Shown here: positions 1-8,450 of the stretch, piece after piece | How the letters are laid out: each line of letters begins with the position of its first letter | Numbering within the stretch: the stretch's first letter is position 1 | Assembly: GCF_019613795.1 (NCBI RefSeq) | Contig: NZ_CP080429.1 | Location: 1 to 64,000, forward strand | DNA length: 64,000 nt | Source: Flavobacterium litorale | GTDB taxonomy: Bacteria; Bacteroidota; Bacteroidia; Flavobacteriales; Flavobacteriaceae | Reading direction: 5' to 3' | Translations under genes and position numbers: made by a program | The notes under the pieces: generated by a model | What the model was told of the DNA's origin: nothing | Database searches by the model: none | What the model saw: the letters and a program-made list of their open reading frames with translations, nothing else

Positions 1-1428
1 ATGACTAAAACTGCGCAATCGGTATGGGAAAACTGTCTACTCTTCATAAAGGACAATATTCAAGATCAAGCCTACAAAACTTGGTTTGAACCGATACGTG
101 CCGTTGAACTTACTGACAATGCATTGTACATACAGGTACCTAGCAAATTTTTTTATGAGTGGCTGGAGGAGCATTACGTAAAACTCCTAAAAGTTGCCCT
201 AACGAAAGAACTTGGTACGGGCGCAAAGTTACTCTATAAAATTAAGATGGAAAATACTTATGGTAACAAACAGCCCTTTACGGAGCAGTTACCAAGTGCA
301 CACCGTGCTCCTGTAAAACCACAGGAGGTGGATGTACCATTGCAAAATAAAAACCCAGAATTAAAAAACCCTTTTATTATACCTGGTATACGCAACCTTA
401 AAATAGAATCGCAACTTAATGCCAATTATAGTTTTGATAACTTTTTTGAGGGCGACTCCAATAGGTTAGCGCGTTCGGCAGGTATGGCGGTTGCCAACAA
501 ACCTGGTGGTACATCGTTTAACCCACTACTTATATTTGGTGGTGTGGGGTTGGGTAAAACACACTTAGCGCATGCTATTGGTGTGGAGATAAAAGATAAA
601 TTCCCAGATAAAACAGTACTTTATATTTCTGCTGAAATATTTACACAACAATATATCGACTCGGTTAAGCGCAACACGCGTAATGATTTTATTCATTTCT
701 ATCAGCTTATTGATGTATTGATTATAGATGATGTACAATTCCTTTCGGGTAAAACAGGAACACAAGATGTGTTTTTCCACATCTTTAACCACCTGCACCA
801 AAATGGCAAGCAGGTAATTCTTACCTCCGATAAAGCACCTGTGGATATGCAGGATATTGAGCAACGCTTATTATCGCGCTTTAAATGGGGATTATCGGCA
901 GAGTTACACCAACCTGATTACGAAACAAGAATTTCCATACTTAACAACATTTTATACAGAGATGGCGTAGAAATACCTGAGGAAATTATAGAGTATGTAG
1001 CCAAGAACATTAAAAGCAATGTTCGTGAGTTAGAAGGCGCAATAATATCGTTAATAGCACAATCATCATTCAACCACCGCGAGGTTACTATTGAGCTTGC
1101 CAAACAAGTGGTAGAGAAGTTTGTGAAAAATATTAAGCGCGAAATCTCTATTGACTACATCCAAAAAGTAGTATCGGACTATTTCCAATTGGATATCGAT
1201 ACGCTACAATCTAAAACCAGAAAACGCCACGTAGTACAGGCAAGACAGTTGGCTATGTTTTTTGCAAAAAAATACACCAAATCATCATTAGCCAATATTG
1301 GTTCGCAAATTGGGCACCGTGACCATGCTACGGTATTGCACGCTTGTAAAACGGTTGACAATTTAGTATCTACAGATAAACAATTCCGCAAATTTGTTGA
1401 TGACATCAACAAAAAACTTTCGGTATAA
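1..1428 (+). CDS. dnaA: Chromosomal replication initiator DnaA
   Basis: This AAA+ ATPase binds DnaA boxes and opens oriC to start replication. The 475-residue protein has the usual domains: an N-terminal helicase-interaction domain (about 1-85), a linker, the AAA+ core with Walker A G-G-V-G-L-G-K-T (180-187) and Walker B I-I-D-D (241-244), and the C-terminal helix-turn-helix DNA-binding domain with the signature around D441-H-A-T444. It is full length. The ATG is base 1, so the numbering appears to be set on this gene, and its promoter and the probable origin lie outside the window. The phosphatase gene follows with a 1-base overlap (TAATG), which suggests co-translation. Confidence 0.98.
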   Translation: MTKTAQSVWENCLLFIKDNIQDQAYKTWFEPIRAVELTDNALYIQVPSKFFYEWLEEHYVKLLKVALTKELGTGAKLLYKIKMENTYGNKQPFTEQLPSAHRAPVKPQEVDVPLQNKNPELKNPFIIPGIRNLKIESQLNANYSFDNFFEGDSNRLARSAGMAVANKPGGTSFNPLLIFGGVGLGKTHLAHAIGVEIKDKFPDKTVLYISAEIFTQQYIDSVKRNTRNDFIHFYQLIDVLIIDDVQFLSGKTGTQDVFFHIFNHLHQNGKQVILTSDKAPVDMQDIEQRLLSRFKWGLSAELHQPDYETRISILNNILYRDGVEIPEEIIEYVAKNIKSNVRELEGAIISLIAQSSFNHREVTIELAKQVVEKFVKNIKREISIDYIQKVVSDYFQLDIDTLQSKTRKRHVVQARQLAMFFAKKYTKSSLANIGSQIGHRDHATVLHACKTVDNLVSTDKQFRKFVDDINKKLSV

Positions 1429-1889
1429 TGGCAACTAAAATACTAATGGTTTGTTTGGGTAATATTTGCCGATCGCCATTGGCAGAAGGTATATTACAAT
1501 CCAAACTACCTAAAGATAAATTTATTGTGGACTCGGCTGGTACGGGCGACTGGCATGTTGGGCATCAGCCTGATAAACGTTCTGTAGCTGTTGCAAAGAA
1601 AAATGGTTTGGATATTGCCAACCAGAAAGCACGACAGTTTACAGCTTCTGATTTTGAAATGTTCGACTATATTTATGTAATGGATAAATCGAATTACGAT
1701 AACGTGGTAAAGTTAGCACCTAATCCAGAGGCTAAAGCTAAAGTACAATTAATGCTTGATGGGTTAACTACTGTAAAAGGTATGGAAGTTCCTGATCCTT
1801 ATTTTGGTGGTAACGAAGGTTTTGATACCGTGTATGCTATGCTAGACGAGGCGTGTACCGTTGTTGCCAACAAACTACTTAACAAATAG
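1428..1889 (+). CDS. Low-molecular-weight protein-tyrosine phosphatase
   Basis: The 153-residue protein belongs to the LMW-PTP family, cytosolic enzymes that remove phosphate from phosphotyrosine. The P-loop CX5R is visible as C9-L-G-N-I-C-R15-S, and the general-acid D-P-Y motif lies near residue 125 (V-P-D-P-Y-F). The length is typical. The start codon overlaps the dnaA stop by one base and the next gene begins two bases after this stop, so dnaA, this gene and the methylase probably form one transcript. No arsenate-reductase second cysteine pair is seen, unlike the relative at 3747-4163. The substrate is unknown. Confidence 0.9.
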   Translation: MATKILMVCLGNICRSPLAEGILQSKLPKDKFIVDSAGTGDWHVGHQPDKRSVAVAKKNGLDIANQKARQFTASDFEMFDYIYVMDKSNYDNVVKLAPNPEAKAKVQLMLDGLTTVKGMEVPDPYFGGNEGFDTVYAMLDEACTVVANKLLNK

Positions 1890-1891
1890 CT

Positions 1892-2608
1892 ATGGAAGCT
1901 TTAGGTAAACTTTATTTGCTCCCTGTTCCACTAGGACCTGATACCGACCCTAAGAAGGTATTGCCTGAAACAGTAGCACGAAGTATTGCGTTTATAAACC
2001 ATTACATTGTAGAAAACCAAAAAACAGCACGCCGTTTTATAAAAGCCATACTCCCTAGTAAGGAGCAACCCGATTTGGAGTTGTTTGTACTGAATAAACG
2101 TACCGAGGCATCGGAATATATTAATTTTATACAGCCTTGTTTTGAGGGTAAGAATGTAGGCTTAATGAGTGAAGCAGGTTGCCCTGGTGTTGCCGACCCT
2201 GGTGCTGCCATTGTAAAACTAGCACACCAAAAAGGAATACAGGTTGTACCATTGGTAGGACCTTCGTCTATACTTTTAGCAGTAATGGCAAGTGGTATGA
2301 ATGGGCAGAGTTTTGCTTTTAATGGTTACTTACCGATAGATAAATCAGACAAAAAAAGTGCGTTAAAACAGTTTGAGAAATTATCTGAAGATAAAAACCA
2401 ATCGCAGCTTTTTATAGAAACGCCGTATCGTAATAATAAGTTGCTAGAGGATATTCTGACTGTACTGCAACCTACTACACACCTTTGTATTGCTGCCGAT
2501 ATTACACTACCTACAGAATACATTAAAACAAAAACAGTAGCAGAGTGGCGAAAGGAAAAACCCGACCTGCATAACAGGCCGAGCATCTTCGCTCTCCACA
2601 GGTTTTAA
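1892..2608 (+). CDS. SAM-dependent methyltransferase, tetrapyrrole methylase (RsmI-like) family
   Basis: The 238-residue protein has the tetrapyrrole methylase fold used by RsmI, which 2'-O-methylates C1402 of 16S rRNA. The N-terminal L-Y-L-L-P-V-P-L-G segment, the loop S-E-A-G-C-P-G-V-A-D-P-G-A (about 94-106) and the downstream G-P-S-S match the family's SAM-binding elements. It is shorter than E. coli RsmI (about 286 residues), as is usual for the Bacteroidota branch, so the exact target is an inference. It is the third gene of the dnaA cluster and ends 53 bases before the convergent acr3 gene. Confidence 0.85.
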   Translation: MEALGKLYLLPVPLGPDTDPKKVLPETVARSIAFINHYIVENQKTARRFIKAILPSKEQPDLELFVLNKRTEASEYINFIQPCFEGKNVGLMSEAGCPGVADPGAAIVKLAHQKGIQVVPLVGPSSILLAVMASGMNGQSFAFNGYLPIDKSDKKSALKQFEKLSEDKNQSQLFIETPYRNNKLLEDILTVLQPTTHLCIAADITLPTEYIKTKTVAEWRKEKPDLHNRPSIFALHRF

Positions 2609-2660
2609 CAACGATACTCAAACCTGCTTTAAAACAACGATTTACCTAAAAACGTACTAC

Positions 2661-3719
2661 TTACGTATAATATTTTCTTTTTATCCAAAAAGATAAACTA
2701 ACTAGTGCTATTAAAGCGGGTACTTCTACTAATGGTCCTATTACACCCGCAAACGCTTGACCGCTATTGATACCAAACACACCAATAGCTACAGCAATGG
2801 CAAGCTCAAAATTGTTACCTGCTGCGGTAAATGATATGGCTGCGGATTGTGAATAATCGGCTCCTGCTTTTTTACCAATTATAAAACTCACCACAAACAT
2901 CAGGGCAAAATAAATGGATAATGGTACGGCTATGCGTACTACATCCATAGGTATTGCTACAATTAATTCGCCTTTAAGGCTAAACATTACTATAATAGTA
3001 AATAGTAGCGCAATAAGTGTGAGTGGCGATATAGATGGAAGGTATTTTGCAGTGTACCACTCCTCCCCTTTTATTTTTATAAGACTGTAGCGGGATACAA
3101 TGGCTGCTAAAAACGGAATACCCAAATAGATGAATACACTCTCGGCTATTTGGGGCATGGTAATACTAACGGTAAGGGCTTCTATGCCAAATATGGGTGG
3201 TAATACGGTTATAAACAAATACGCATACACACTATAGAGTAGTACCTGAAAAATACTGTTTAGAGCAACTAAACCTGCTGCATATTCCCTGTTACCCTCA
3301 GCAAGCTCGTTCCAAACAATAACCATGGCAATACAACGGGCAATACCTATTAGTATTAAACCTGCCATATATTCGGGATAGCCATTAAGAAACAGTATGG
3401 CTAGTACAAACATTAAAATTGGTCCTATTACCCAATTGAGTAGTAACGAAGCTCCGAGTATTTTTACATTTTTAAATACTTGCCCTATGGTACTGTACTT
3501 TACTTTTGCCAGTGGCGGATACATCATGATAATGAGCCCAACAGCTAGCGGAATGTTTGTTGTACCTACTGCAAACGAATTAATATAATCATCCACGTCA
3601 GTAAAAAAATAACCAATTCCAATACCGAGTAGCATGGCAAGGAATATCCATAAGGTAAGGTAACGATCTAAAAATCCTAACGACTTTCGGTTGGCTACAG
3701 GGTTGCAATCGTTTTTCAT
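2661..3719 (-). CDS. acr3: Arsenite efflux transporter Acr3
   Basis: This 352-residue inner-membrane permease of the Acr3 (BASS-related) family exports arsenite. About ten hydrophobic helices are visible. The family's conserved cysteine in helix 4 is present at C129 (I-A-R-C-I-A-M-V), and the conserved helix-10 glutamate lies in the V-I-G-P-L-V-E-V-P segment near residue 332. It is the last gene of the minus-strand operon arsR, DUF6428, arsC, acr3, 27 bases after the reductase. Acr3 is the pump that exports the arsenite produced by that reductase. Confidence 0.95.
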   Translation of the reverse strand: MKNDCNPVANRKSLGFLDRYLTLWIFLAMLLGIGIGYFFTDVDDYINSFAVGTTNIPLAVGLIIMMYPPLAKVKYSTIGQVFKNVKILGASLLLNWVIGPILMFVLAILFLNGYPEYMAGLILIGIARCIAMVIVWNELAEGNREYAAGLVALNSIFQVLLYSVYAYLFITVLPPIFGIEALTVSITMPQIAESVFIYLGIPFLAAIVSRYSLIKIKGEEWYTAKYLPSISPLTLIALLFTIIVMFSLKGELIVAIPMDVVRIAVPLSIYFALMFVVSFIIGKKAGADYSQSAAISFTAAGNNFELAIAVAIGVFGINSGQAFAGVIGPLVEVPALIALVSLSFWIKRKYYT

Positions 3720-3746
3720 AACAAATTAATATAGGGATTGTAGGTG

Positions 3747-4163
3747 TTATGCAAAATGGGTTGTAATAAAATCAGCAGTATATTGTTTTATCATGCCACG
3801 TACTTCTCGAAACTGATTCATAATCTCCTCAGGAGTGCCTTCTGCTTTTGCAGGATCTGGAAAATTATAATGGAATTGTTGTGCTTTTGATGGGAAATAA
3901 GGGCAATTTTCTTTAGCGTTATCGCAAACCGTTATTACATAGTCAAAATCAATCTCGCTATACTCGTTTACGTTATTAGAGGTATGGTTGGATATATCAA
4001 TACCATCCTCCTGCATTACAGCTATGGCTTTTGGGTTTACCCCATGTGTGGCAATCCCCGCACTGTATACCGCTGCCCGATTGTTTGCAAAATGTTTTAA
4101 ATAGCCTTCGGCAATTTGGCTACGGCAACTATTGCCTGTGCATAATACTAAAATCTTTTTCAT
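3747..4163 (-). CDS. arsC: Arsenate reductase, LMW-PTP (thioredoxin-linked) type
   Basis: The 138-residue cytosolic enzyme reduces arsenate to arsenite. It keeps the phosphatase P-loop C8-T-G-N-S-C-R14-S and has the extra redox cysteines C80 and C87 (V-C-D-N-A-K-E-N-C-P), the arrangement of thioredoxin-coupled ArsC of the Staphylococcus pI258/Bacillus type. The F-P-D-P motif at 101-104 supplies the catalytic aspartate. It sits between the DUF6428 gene (12-base gap) and acr3, so reduction and export are co-expressed. These cysteines distinguish it from the plain phosphatase at 1428-1889. Confidence 0.93.
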   Translation of the reverse strand: MKKILVLCTGNSCRSQIAEGYLKHFANNRAAVYSAGIATHGVNPKAIAVMQEDGIDISNHTSNNVNEYSEIDFDYVITVCDNAKENCPYFPSKAQQFHYNFPDPAKAEGTPEEIMNQFREVRGMIKQYTADFITTHFA

Positions 4164-4174
4164 ACTACTTTGTA

Positions 4175-4645
4175 TTAGCAGCAGCCACTACCAGGTGTAC
4201 AGCTTGTTGGTTCGGTATTCAATTGGCTCAGTGTTACTTTTTGTTTTGTTGGTGGTACACCGCAAGCCTCAGAGGCTAAACAATCGGTTTGTTTGGGCAG
4301 TAATATAAAATCAGTACCATCGTGCCCTAAGTTATACTTACCAATAGTATCGCCTTGGTACTCTACTTCAATCTCATGATTACCTATGTTTAAAACCTCT
4401 CCAGATAGTTTTATAATGCTTAACAATTTAGTAGGTTTCAGTCGGTGGTCGTAATCATCGGCATTCCACAGCTGAAAATTAACTACTGTTTCGGTACGTA
4501 CGGTACCGCCACAATCAATAAACTTTTTGTGTACCTCTCCTACCTCAGTAACATGAAAATGTTCTGGTACGTAACTCCCATCAGCCAATCTGAAATTGAC
4601 TATTTTGACTGTTTGTAAAATTTCTTTAATTTCTGATAATTTCAT
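4175..4645 (-). CDS. DUF6428-type protein of the arsenic operon
   Basis: The 156-residue protein resembles a family regularly found inside Bacteroidota arsenic operons; its biochemical role is not established. There is no signal peptide or membrane segment. It contains an H-F-H motif (about 29-31), C45, C122, C128, and a cysteine-rich tail with C149 and C155-C156. Thiol clustering in an ars operon suggests arsenite binding or buffering, but this is inference. It lies 12 bases after arsR's stop and 11 before arsC's start, so it is co-transcribed with them. Confidence 0.8.
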   Translation of the reverse strand: MKLSEIKEILQTVKIVNFRLADGSYVPEHFHVTEVGEVHKKFIDCGGTVRTETVVNFQLWNADDYDHRLKPTKLLSIIKLSGEVLNIGNHEIEVEYQGDTIGKYNLGHDGTDFILLPKQTDCLASEACGVPPTKQKVTLSQLNTEPTSCTPGSGCC

Positions 4646-4657
4646 GGTATCTAATTT

Positions 4658-4990
4658 TTAGCAACATTGTTTTTTCTTTTCTTGTAATGTGTTGTGTATC
4701 GTATCGAAAAACGATTTTATTTTTCCGAAGCCATTCTCATCAATACAGTAGCAAATTGCAGTACCCGATATGCTTCCTTTTATAAGCCCAGCGTTTTTTA
4801 ATTCTTTTAAATGTTGCGATACGGTGGGTTGTGCCAAAGGCAACTCCCCTACAATATCACCACAAATACACGAATCGGCTTTTAGCAAGTACGCCATAAT
4901 AGCAATACGGGCAGGATGCCCCAGTGCTTTTGCCATAGTAGCGAGTTCGTTTTGTTCGTCTGTAAATTTATCCGATTTGGTAGCTCCCAT
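4658..4990 (-). CDS. arsR: ArsR-family metalloregulatory repressor
   Basis: The 110-residue winged-helix repressor heads the ars operon. The recognition helix is visible as P-T-V-S-Q-H-L-K-E-L (55-64). Candidate arsenite-binding cysteines are C41-x-C43 in an early helix, C80-x-C82 and the terminal C109-C110. The usual E-L-C-V-C-D-L motif is absent; the same place reads E-L-P-L-A-Q, so sensing must use another cysteine set, probably C41/C43. A perfect palindrome lies 14 to 25 bases upstream of its start, which supports autorepression. Confidence 0.92.
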   Translation of the reverse strand: MGATKSDKFTDEQNELATMAKALGHPARIAIMAYLLKADSCICGDIVGELPLAQPTVSQHLKELKNAGLIKGSISGTAICYCIDENGFGKIKSFFDTIHNTLQEKKKQCC

Positions 4991-5003
4991 AAACTATATT
5001 ATT

Positions 5004-5015
5004 ATATTGCAATAT
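5004..5015. promoter_or_regulatory. Probable ArsR operator, palindrome ATATTGCAATAT
   Basis: A perfect 12-base palindrome lies just upstream of arsR. The same segment continues as ATTGCAATA-ATTACGATA, a partial tandem repeat. AT-rich palindromes with this core are typical ArsR binding sites, and the position next to the arsR start fits repression of the ars operon. Assignment is by position and symmetry only. Confidence 0.6.
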
Positions 5016-5118
5016 TACGATAAAAAAATTAGCTGGCAAATAGTATCGGTAATTTTTTAGCATAAAAATCAAAGTAAAAACGATTTGGTACGATACTCTG
5101 GTTTAATTATATATTCGT

Positions 5119-5126
5119 TACTTTTG
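5119..5126 (+). promoter_or_regulatory. Bacteroidota -7 promoter element TACTTTTG of the SulP gene
   Basis: The octamer matches TAnnTTTG, the -7 element recognised by the Bacteroidota primary sigma factor. It would give a leader of roughly 85 bases before the ATG at 5218. No clear TTG -33 element is visible at the ideal distance. Confidence 0.5.
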
Positions 5127-5157
5127 CCGATTATTAAAAAACGTGGTGGATAAAACC

Positions 5158-5192
5158 GCGAGCACAATAAAATTTAGGATTATAATCCTCGC
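5158..5192 (+). promoter_or_regulatory. Nested inverted repeats in the SulP leader
   Basis: A perfect 14-base palindrome AGGATTATAATCCT (5176-5189) lies 28 bases before the SulP start. An outer pair GCGAG (5158-5162) and CTCGC (5188-5192) can also form, and it overlaps the palindrome's right arm, so the two pairings exclude each other. This could be a repressor site or an RNA switch in the leader. Confidence 0.4.
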
Positions 5193-5217
5193 ATCTATTT
5201 AAAAGACAACAATATTC

Positions 5218-6759
5218 ATGAATCGTATCATCAACTTATTCGATTTTTCGCAGAAAGTAAATTATAAAAATGAGATTCTTGCTGGGCTAACAGTGGCAAT
5301 GACGATGATACCCGAGTCGTTATCATTTGCTATACTCGCAGGTTTCCCTCCATTGGTAGGGTTATATGCTGCTTTTATAATGGGATTGGTTACTGCCGTA
5401 TTTGGCGGACGCCCTGGCATGGTATCGGGTGGTGCAGGTGCTACGGTAGTGGTACTTATTGCACTAATGCAGTCTAACGGTATAGAGTATGTTTTTGCAG
5501 CGGTAGCACTAGCAGGGGTACTACAAATATTAGTGGGTATATTTAAGCTCGGTAAGTTTATACGCCTTGTGCCCAGCCCTGTAATGTACGGTTTTGTAAA
5601 TGGTTTGGCGGTTATTATATTCATGTCGCAGTTGGAGCAATTTAAAACGGTTGTAAACGGCGAATCTACTTGGTTAACAGGTACAGCACTCTACATTATG
5701 GCTGGCTTGGTAGCTTTAACCATTGCTATAGTAGTGATATTACCCAGAATAACGAAAGCTGTACCCGCATCGTTAGTAGCTATTATTGTAGTATTTGCAA
5801 TAGTGCTTGGTTTTGGTATAGAAACAAAAACGGTAGAAGATATTGCCTCTGTTAGTGGTGGTTTTCCTCCTTTTCATGTACCCGATATACCACTTAACAT
5901 AGAAACGCTTAAAATAATATTCCCATACTCGCTTATTATGGCAGCCGTAGGGCTTACCGAAGGTTTACTTACCCTAAACTTAGTAGATGAGATTACAGGC
6001 ACACGTGGTAACAGTAACCGAGAGTGTATTGCACAAGGTGGTGCCAATATGTTAAACGGTTTCTTTTTTGGTATGGGTGGTTGCCCCATGATAGCGCAAA
6101 CACTAGTAAACCTATCGGCAGGCGCGCGTGCTAGGTTGGCAGGTATTATAGCATCTGTTACTATATTGCTTATTATATTGTTTGGGGCTCCTGTAATTGG
6201 TAAAGTACCCATTGCAGCATTGGTGGGTGTAATGATTATGGTTGCTATAGGTACGTTTGAATGGGCAAGTTTTAGCATTGCTAATAAAATGCCACGCCAC
6301 GATATTATTACAGGCGCATTAGTAGCTATTATTACGGTATGGCTGCACAATTTAGCGTTAGCCGTACTTATAGGAGTTATTATTGCAGCCCTAGTATTTG
6401 CCTGGGAAAGTGCCAAACGCATACGCGCACGCCATTACATAGATGATAATGGTGTAAAGCATTACGAAATTTACGGACCTTTATTCTTTGGTTCTACGCA
6501 AGTGTTTTTAGATAAATTTGATGTGGGAACTGATCCCGACGAGATTATAATTGACTTTAAAGAAAGTCGTATTGCAGATATGTCGGCAATAGAGACAATT
6601 AATGGGCTTACGCAGAAATATAGTAAAGTAGGGAAAAAAGTACATTTACGTTACTTGAGCGATGATTGCAGACGCCTACTTAGCAATGCCGAAGCGATTA
6701 TTGATGTAAATATTATGGAAGACCCTACTTACAAAGTAGTTACCGATAATACTAAGTAG
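5218..6759 (+). CDS. SulP-family inorganic anion transporter with STAS domain
   Basis: The 513-residue inner-membrane protein belongs to the SulP/SLC26 family, which carries sulfate, bicarbonate or related anions. About 11-12 hydrophobic segments fill residues 20-400, starting with the M-I-P-E-S-L-S-F-A family motif, followed by a cytosolic STAS domain (about 415-505) with the S-R-I-A-D-M-S-A-I-E segment. It is divergent from the arsenic operon. The substrate cannot be read from sequence. Its 3' end overlaps the convergent racemase gene by 8 bases. Confidence 0.93.
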   Translation: MNRIINLFDFSQKVNYKNEILAGLTVAMTMIPESLSFAILAGFPPLVGLYAAFIMGLVTAVFGGRPGMVSGGAGATVVVLIALMQSNGIEYVFAAVALAGVLQILVGIFKLGKFIRLVPSPVMYGFVNGLAVIIFMSQLEQFKTVVNGESTWLTGTALYIMAGLVALTIAIVVILPRITKAVPASLVAIIVVFAIVLGFGIETKTVEDIASVSGGFPPFHVPDIPLNIETLKIIFPYSLIMAAVGLTEGLLTLNLVDEITGTRGNSNRECIAQGGANMLNGFFFGMGGCPMIAQTLVNLSAGARARLAGIIASVTILLIILFGAPVIGKVPIAALVGVMIMVAIGTFEWASFSIANKMPRHDIITGALVAIITVWLHNLALAVLIGVIIAALVFAWESAKRIRARHYIDDNGVKHYEIYGPLFFGSTQVFLDKFDVGTDPDEIIIDFKESRIADMSAIETINGLTQKYSKVGKKVHLRYLSDDCRRLLSNAEAIIDVNIMEDPTYKVVTDNTK

Positions 6760-7852
6760 TAGCAGGGCTTTCTGTTGCTACATTTACAATACGTTTTTCA
6801 ATGTACTTGGAGTTCATTATACGTACAATGCCCATATAATCCATGGTAAACTCTATAAGGTCGCCAACCTTGTAGTCTTTGCTATTATCACTTAAATCTA
6901 GCACTACCATATCCGATGTGGCACCTGCATATTTTATACTTTCGTCCGAAGGGTCTAGGTGCTTCATATCAATATCTAACAAACCAATATCAATAATGGC
7001 ACGCATGGTTGTTTTACCATAGTCCTCTTCATCAAAATTATGCTCTTCACCTTCTAGGTTAGTGCCCAATTCACCCGTAGGTACAATCGGTTTTTCGTAC
7101 AATTCTATAATTTCAGCATAAAGTTTAAAGATGTTGTTTTCCATACCTTCAAACGTATCGCTATTGTAAACATCCGTACCCATAAATAAGGTTTCGCCTA
7201 CCCTAAAATGATTTATTCCTTTAGGCATAAGCCCTTGTGATACTAAGGGTATGGTTACCGATGAACCACCTGATATAAAAGGTATTTTTACATTAAACTT
7301 AGCCTCTACAAGTTGTTTGTATAAGCTTAATTGTATTAGTTTATCATTATTGGGTAAGATACCATACAAACAGGAAAGGTTGGTGCCAAGCCCAATAATT
7401 TCGATGTTTTTCATCTCAAAAACACGCGAATAAAAATCTACAAAATCCTCACGCATTACCCCTTCACGCAATTCGCCAAGATCTATCATAATAATAATTT
7501 TATGAATTACGCCTTGTTTTTGCGCCTCTTTAGAGAGCATTTTTATGGTACGGAAATCAGTATTCATACTAATATCGGCGTACTTAATTACCTCGCGTAT
7601 TACGCCCTTTGCGGGCGGTTTTATGTAAATGGTTTGTGCATTTTTATCTATGCTTTTAATAACCTTCAGGTTACTAATCCGAGAATCGGAATACTGGCTT
7701 ATTCCCATATTTAAAAGCTCTGCCAAGTACTTTTTATTACCACACAGTATCTTGGTAACTACAGACCAATCGATGTGCTGTTCTTTAAAAAAAGTATTCA
7801 GAAAATCAAAATTGCTTTTTAGTTTATGAGCGTCTAATGTTATAAAAGCCAT
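6752..7852 (-). CDS. Alanine/ornithine racemase-family PLP enzyme
   Basis: The 366-residue protein has the alanine racemase TIM-barrel fold. The PLP lysine is K34 in V-T-K-I-L-C-G-N, and the G-G-S-S-V segment near residue 195 fits phosphate binding. The family includes Orr-type ornithine racemases and other broad amino-acid racemases, so the substrate is not fixed. The start codon overlaps the stop of the upstream GNAT gene (TAATG), so the two are translationally coupled. The 3' end overlaps the convergent SulP gene by 8 bases. Confidence 0.85.
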   Translation of the reverse strand: MAFITLDAHKLKSNFDFLNTFFKEQHIDWSVVTKILCGNKKYLAELLNMGISQYSDSRISNLKVIKSIDKNAQTIYIKPPAKGVIREVIKYADISMNTDFRTIKMLSKEAQKQGVIHKIIIMIDLGELREGVMREDFVDFYSRVFEMKNIEIIGLGTNLSCLYGILPNNDKLIQLSLYKQLVEAKFNVKIPFISGGSSVTIPLVSQGLMPKGINHFRVGETLFMGTDVYNSDTFEGMENNIFKLYAEIIELYEKPIVPTGELGTNLEGEEHNFDEEDYGKTTMRAIIDIGLLDIDMKHLDPSDESIKYAGATSDMVVLDLSDNSKDYKVGDLIEFTMDYMGIVRIMNSKYIEKRIVNVATESPATT

Positions 7853-8307
7853 TATTTTGTTTGTTTAAATCTCATTTCGAGATATTTATTAGTAAAACCT
7901 AGACTTTCATACAGTTTCTTAGCAGGATTATCGGGTTCAACATGTAAGGCAATATCTCCTGTTACACTAGCTATCGCTTCGCGCATTAAGTTTTTACCTA
8001 TACCCTGCCCTCTGTAGTTAGGGTCGGTTGCAATATATACTAATATATTTTCGGGTATGTATCCTCCCATACCTGTTTCGTTAAGTATAACAGCACCTAC
8101 AATTTTATCGTTAATAGTTGCCGAGAGTACCATGCCGTTAGTTTCTTTGTTGTCATATAACGTATTCATGGCATAGTTAATACATTTGTTAATGTCATTT
8201 TTTGGATCTCCATATTCCTCAAGGCTTTTAAATAGAAAATCGACTACATTTTCTTGCGCTTCAATCGACATTGGTTCTGCTACGGAATATTTTTGAATTT
8301 GTATCAT
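7852..8307 (-). CDS. GNAT-family N-acetyltransferase
   Basis: The 151-residue protein is a GNAT acyltransferase that would move an acetyl group from acetyl-CoA to an amine. The acetyl-CoA pyrophosphate loop R99-G-Q-G-I-G104 follows the typical beta-strand V-Y-I-A-T-D-P-N-Y. It overlaps the racemase gene by one base, which hints that both act on the same amino acid or derivative; that link is inference. Confidence 0.88.
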   Translation of the reverse strand: MIQIQKYSVAEPMSIEAQENVVDFLFKSLEEYGDPKNDINKCINYAMNTLYDNKETNGMVLSATINDKIVGAVILNETGMGGYIPENILVYIATDPNYRGQGIGKNLMREAIASVTGDIALHVEPDNPAKKLYESLGFTNKYLEMRFKQTK

Positions 8308-8438
8308 TTTTACGATTTAATTTTACAATAATTGCAAGTTAAACCTTTCAAAACCCAATGTAAAACTATATTTGTTAAAATGTGCTTAAATCAGGCTATA
8401 TACGTTAAAATTGAAGTAGGTAAAATGGTTCAATTTTG

Positions 8439-8446
8439 TATTTTTG
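8439..8446 (+). promoter_or_regulatory. Promoter -7 element TATTTTTG of nhaA
   Basis: The octamer matches TAnnTTTG and ends five bases before the ATG at 8451. Transcription would begin at or near the start codon, so the nhaA mRNA may be leaderless or nearly so. It also argues against the TTG at 8436 as the start, because that codon lies inside the promoter. Confidence 0.6.
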
Positions 8447-8450
8447 TGCC

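Noticed and set aside
5262..6422. Long minus-strand frames across the SulP gene.
   Set aside because: They are complementary to hydrophobic codons of the transporter and have no family features.
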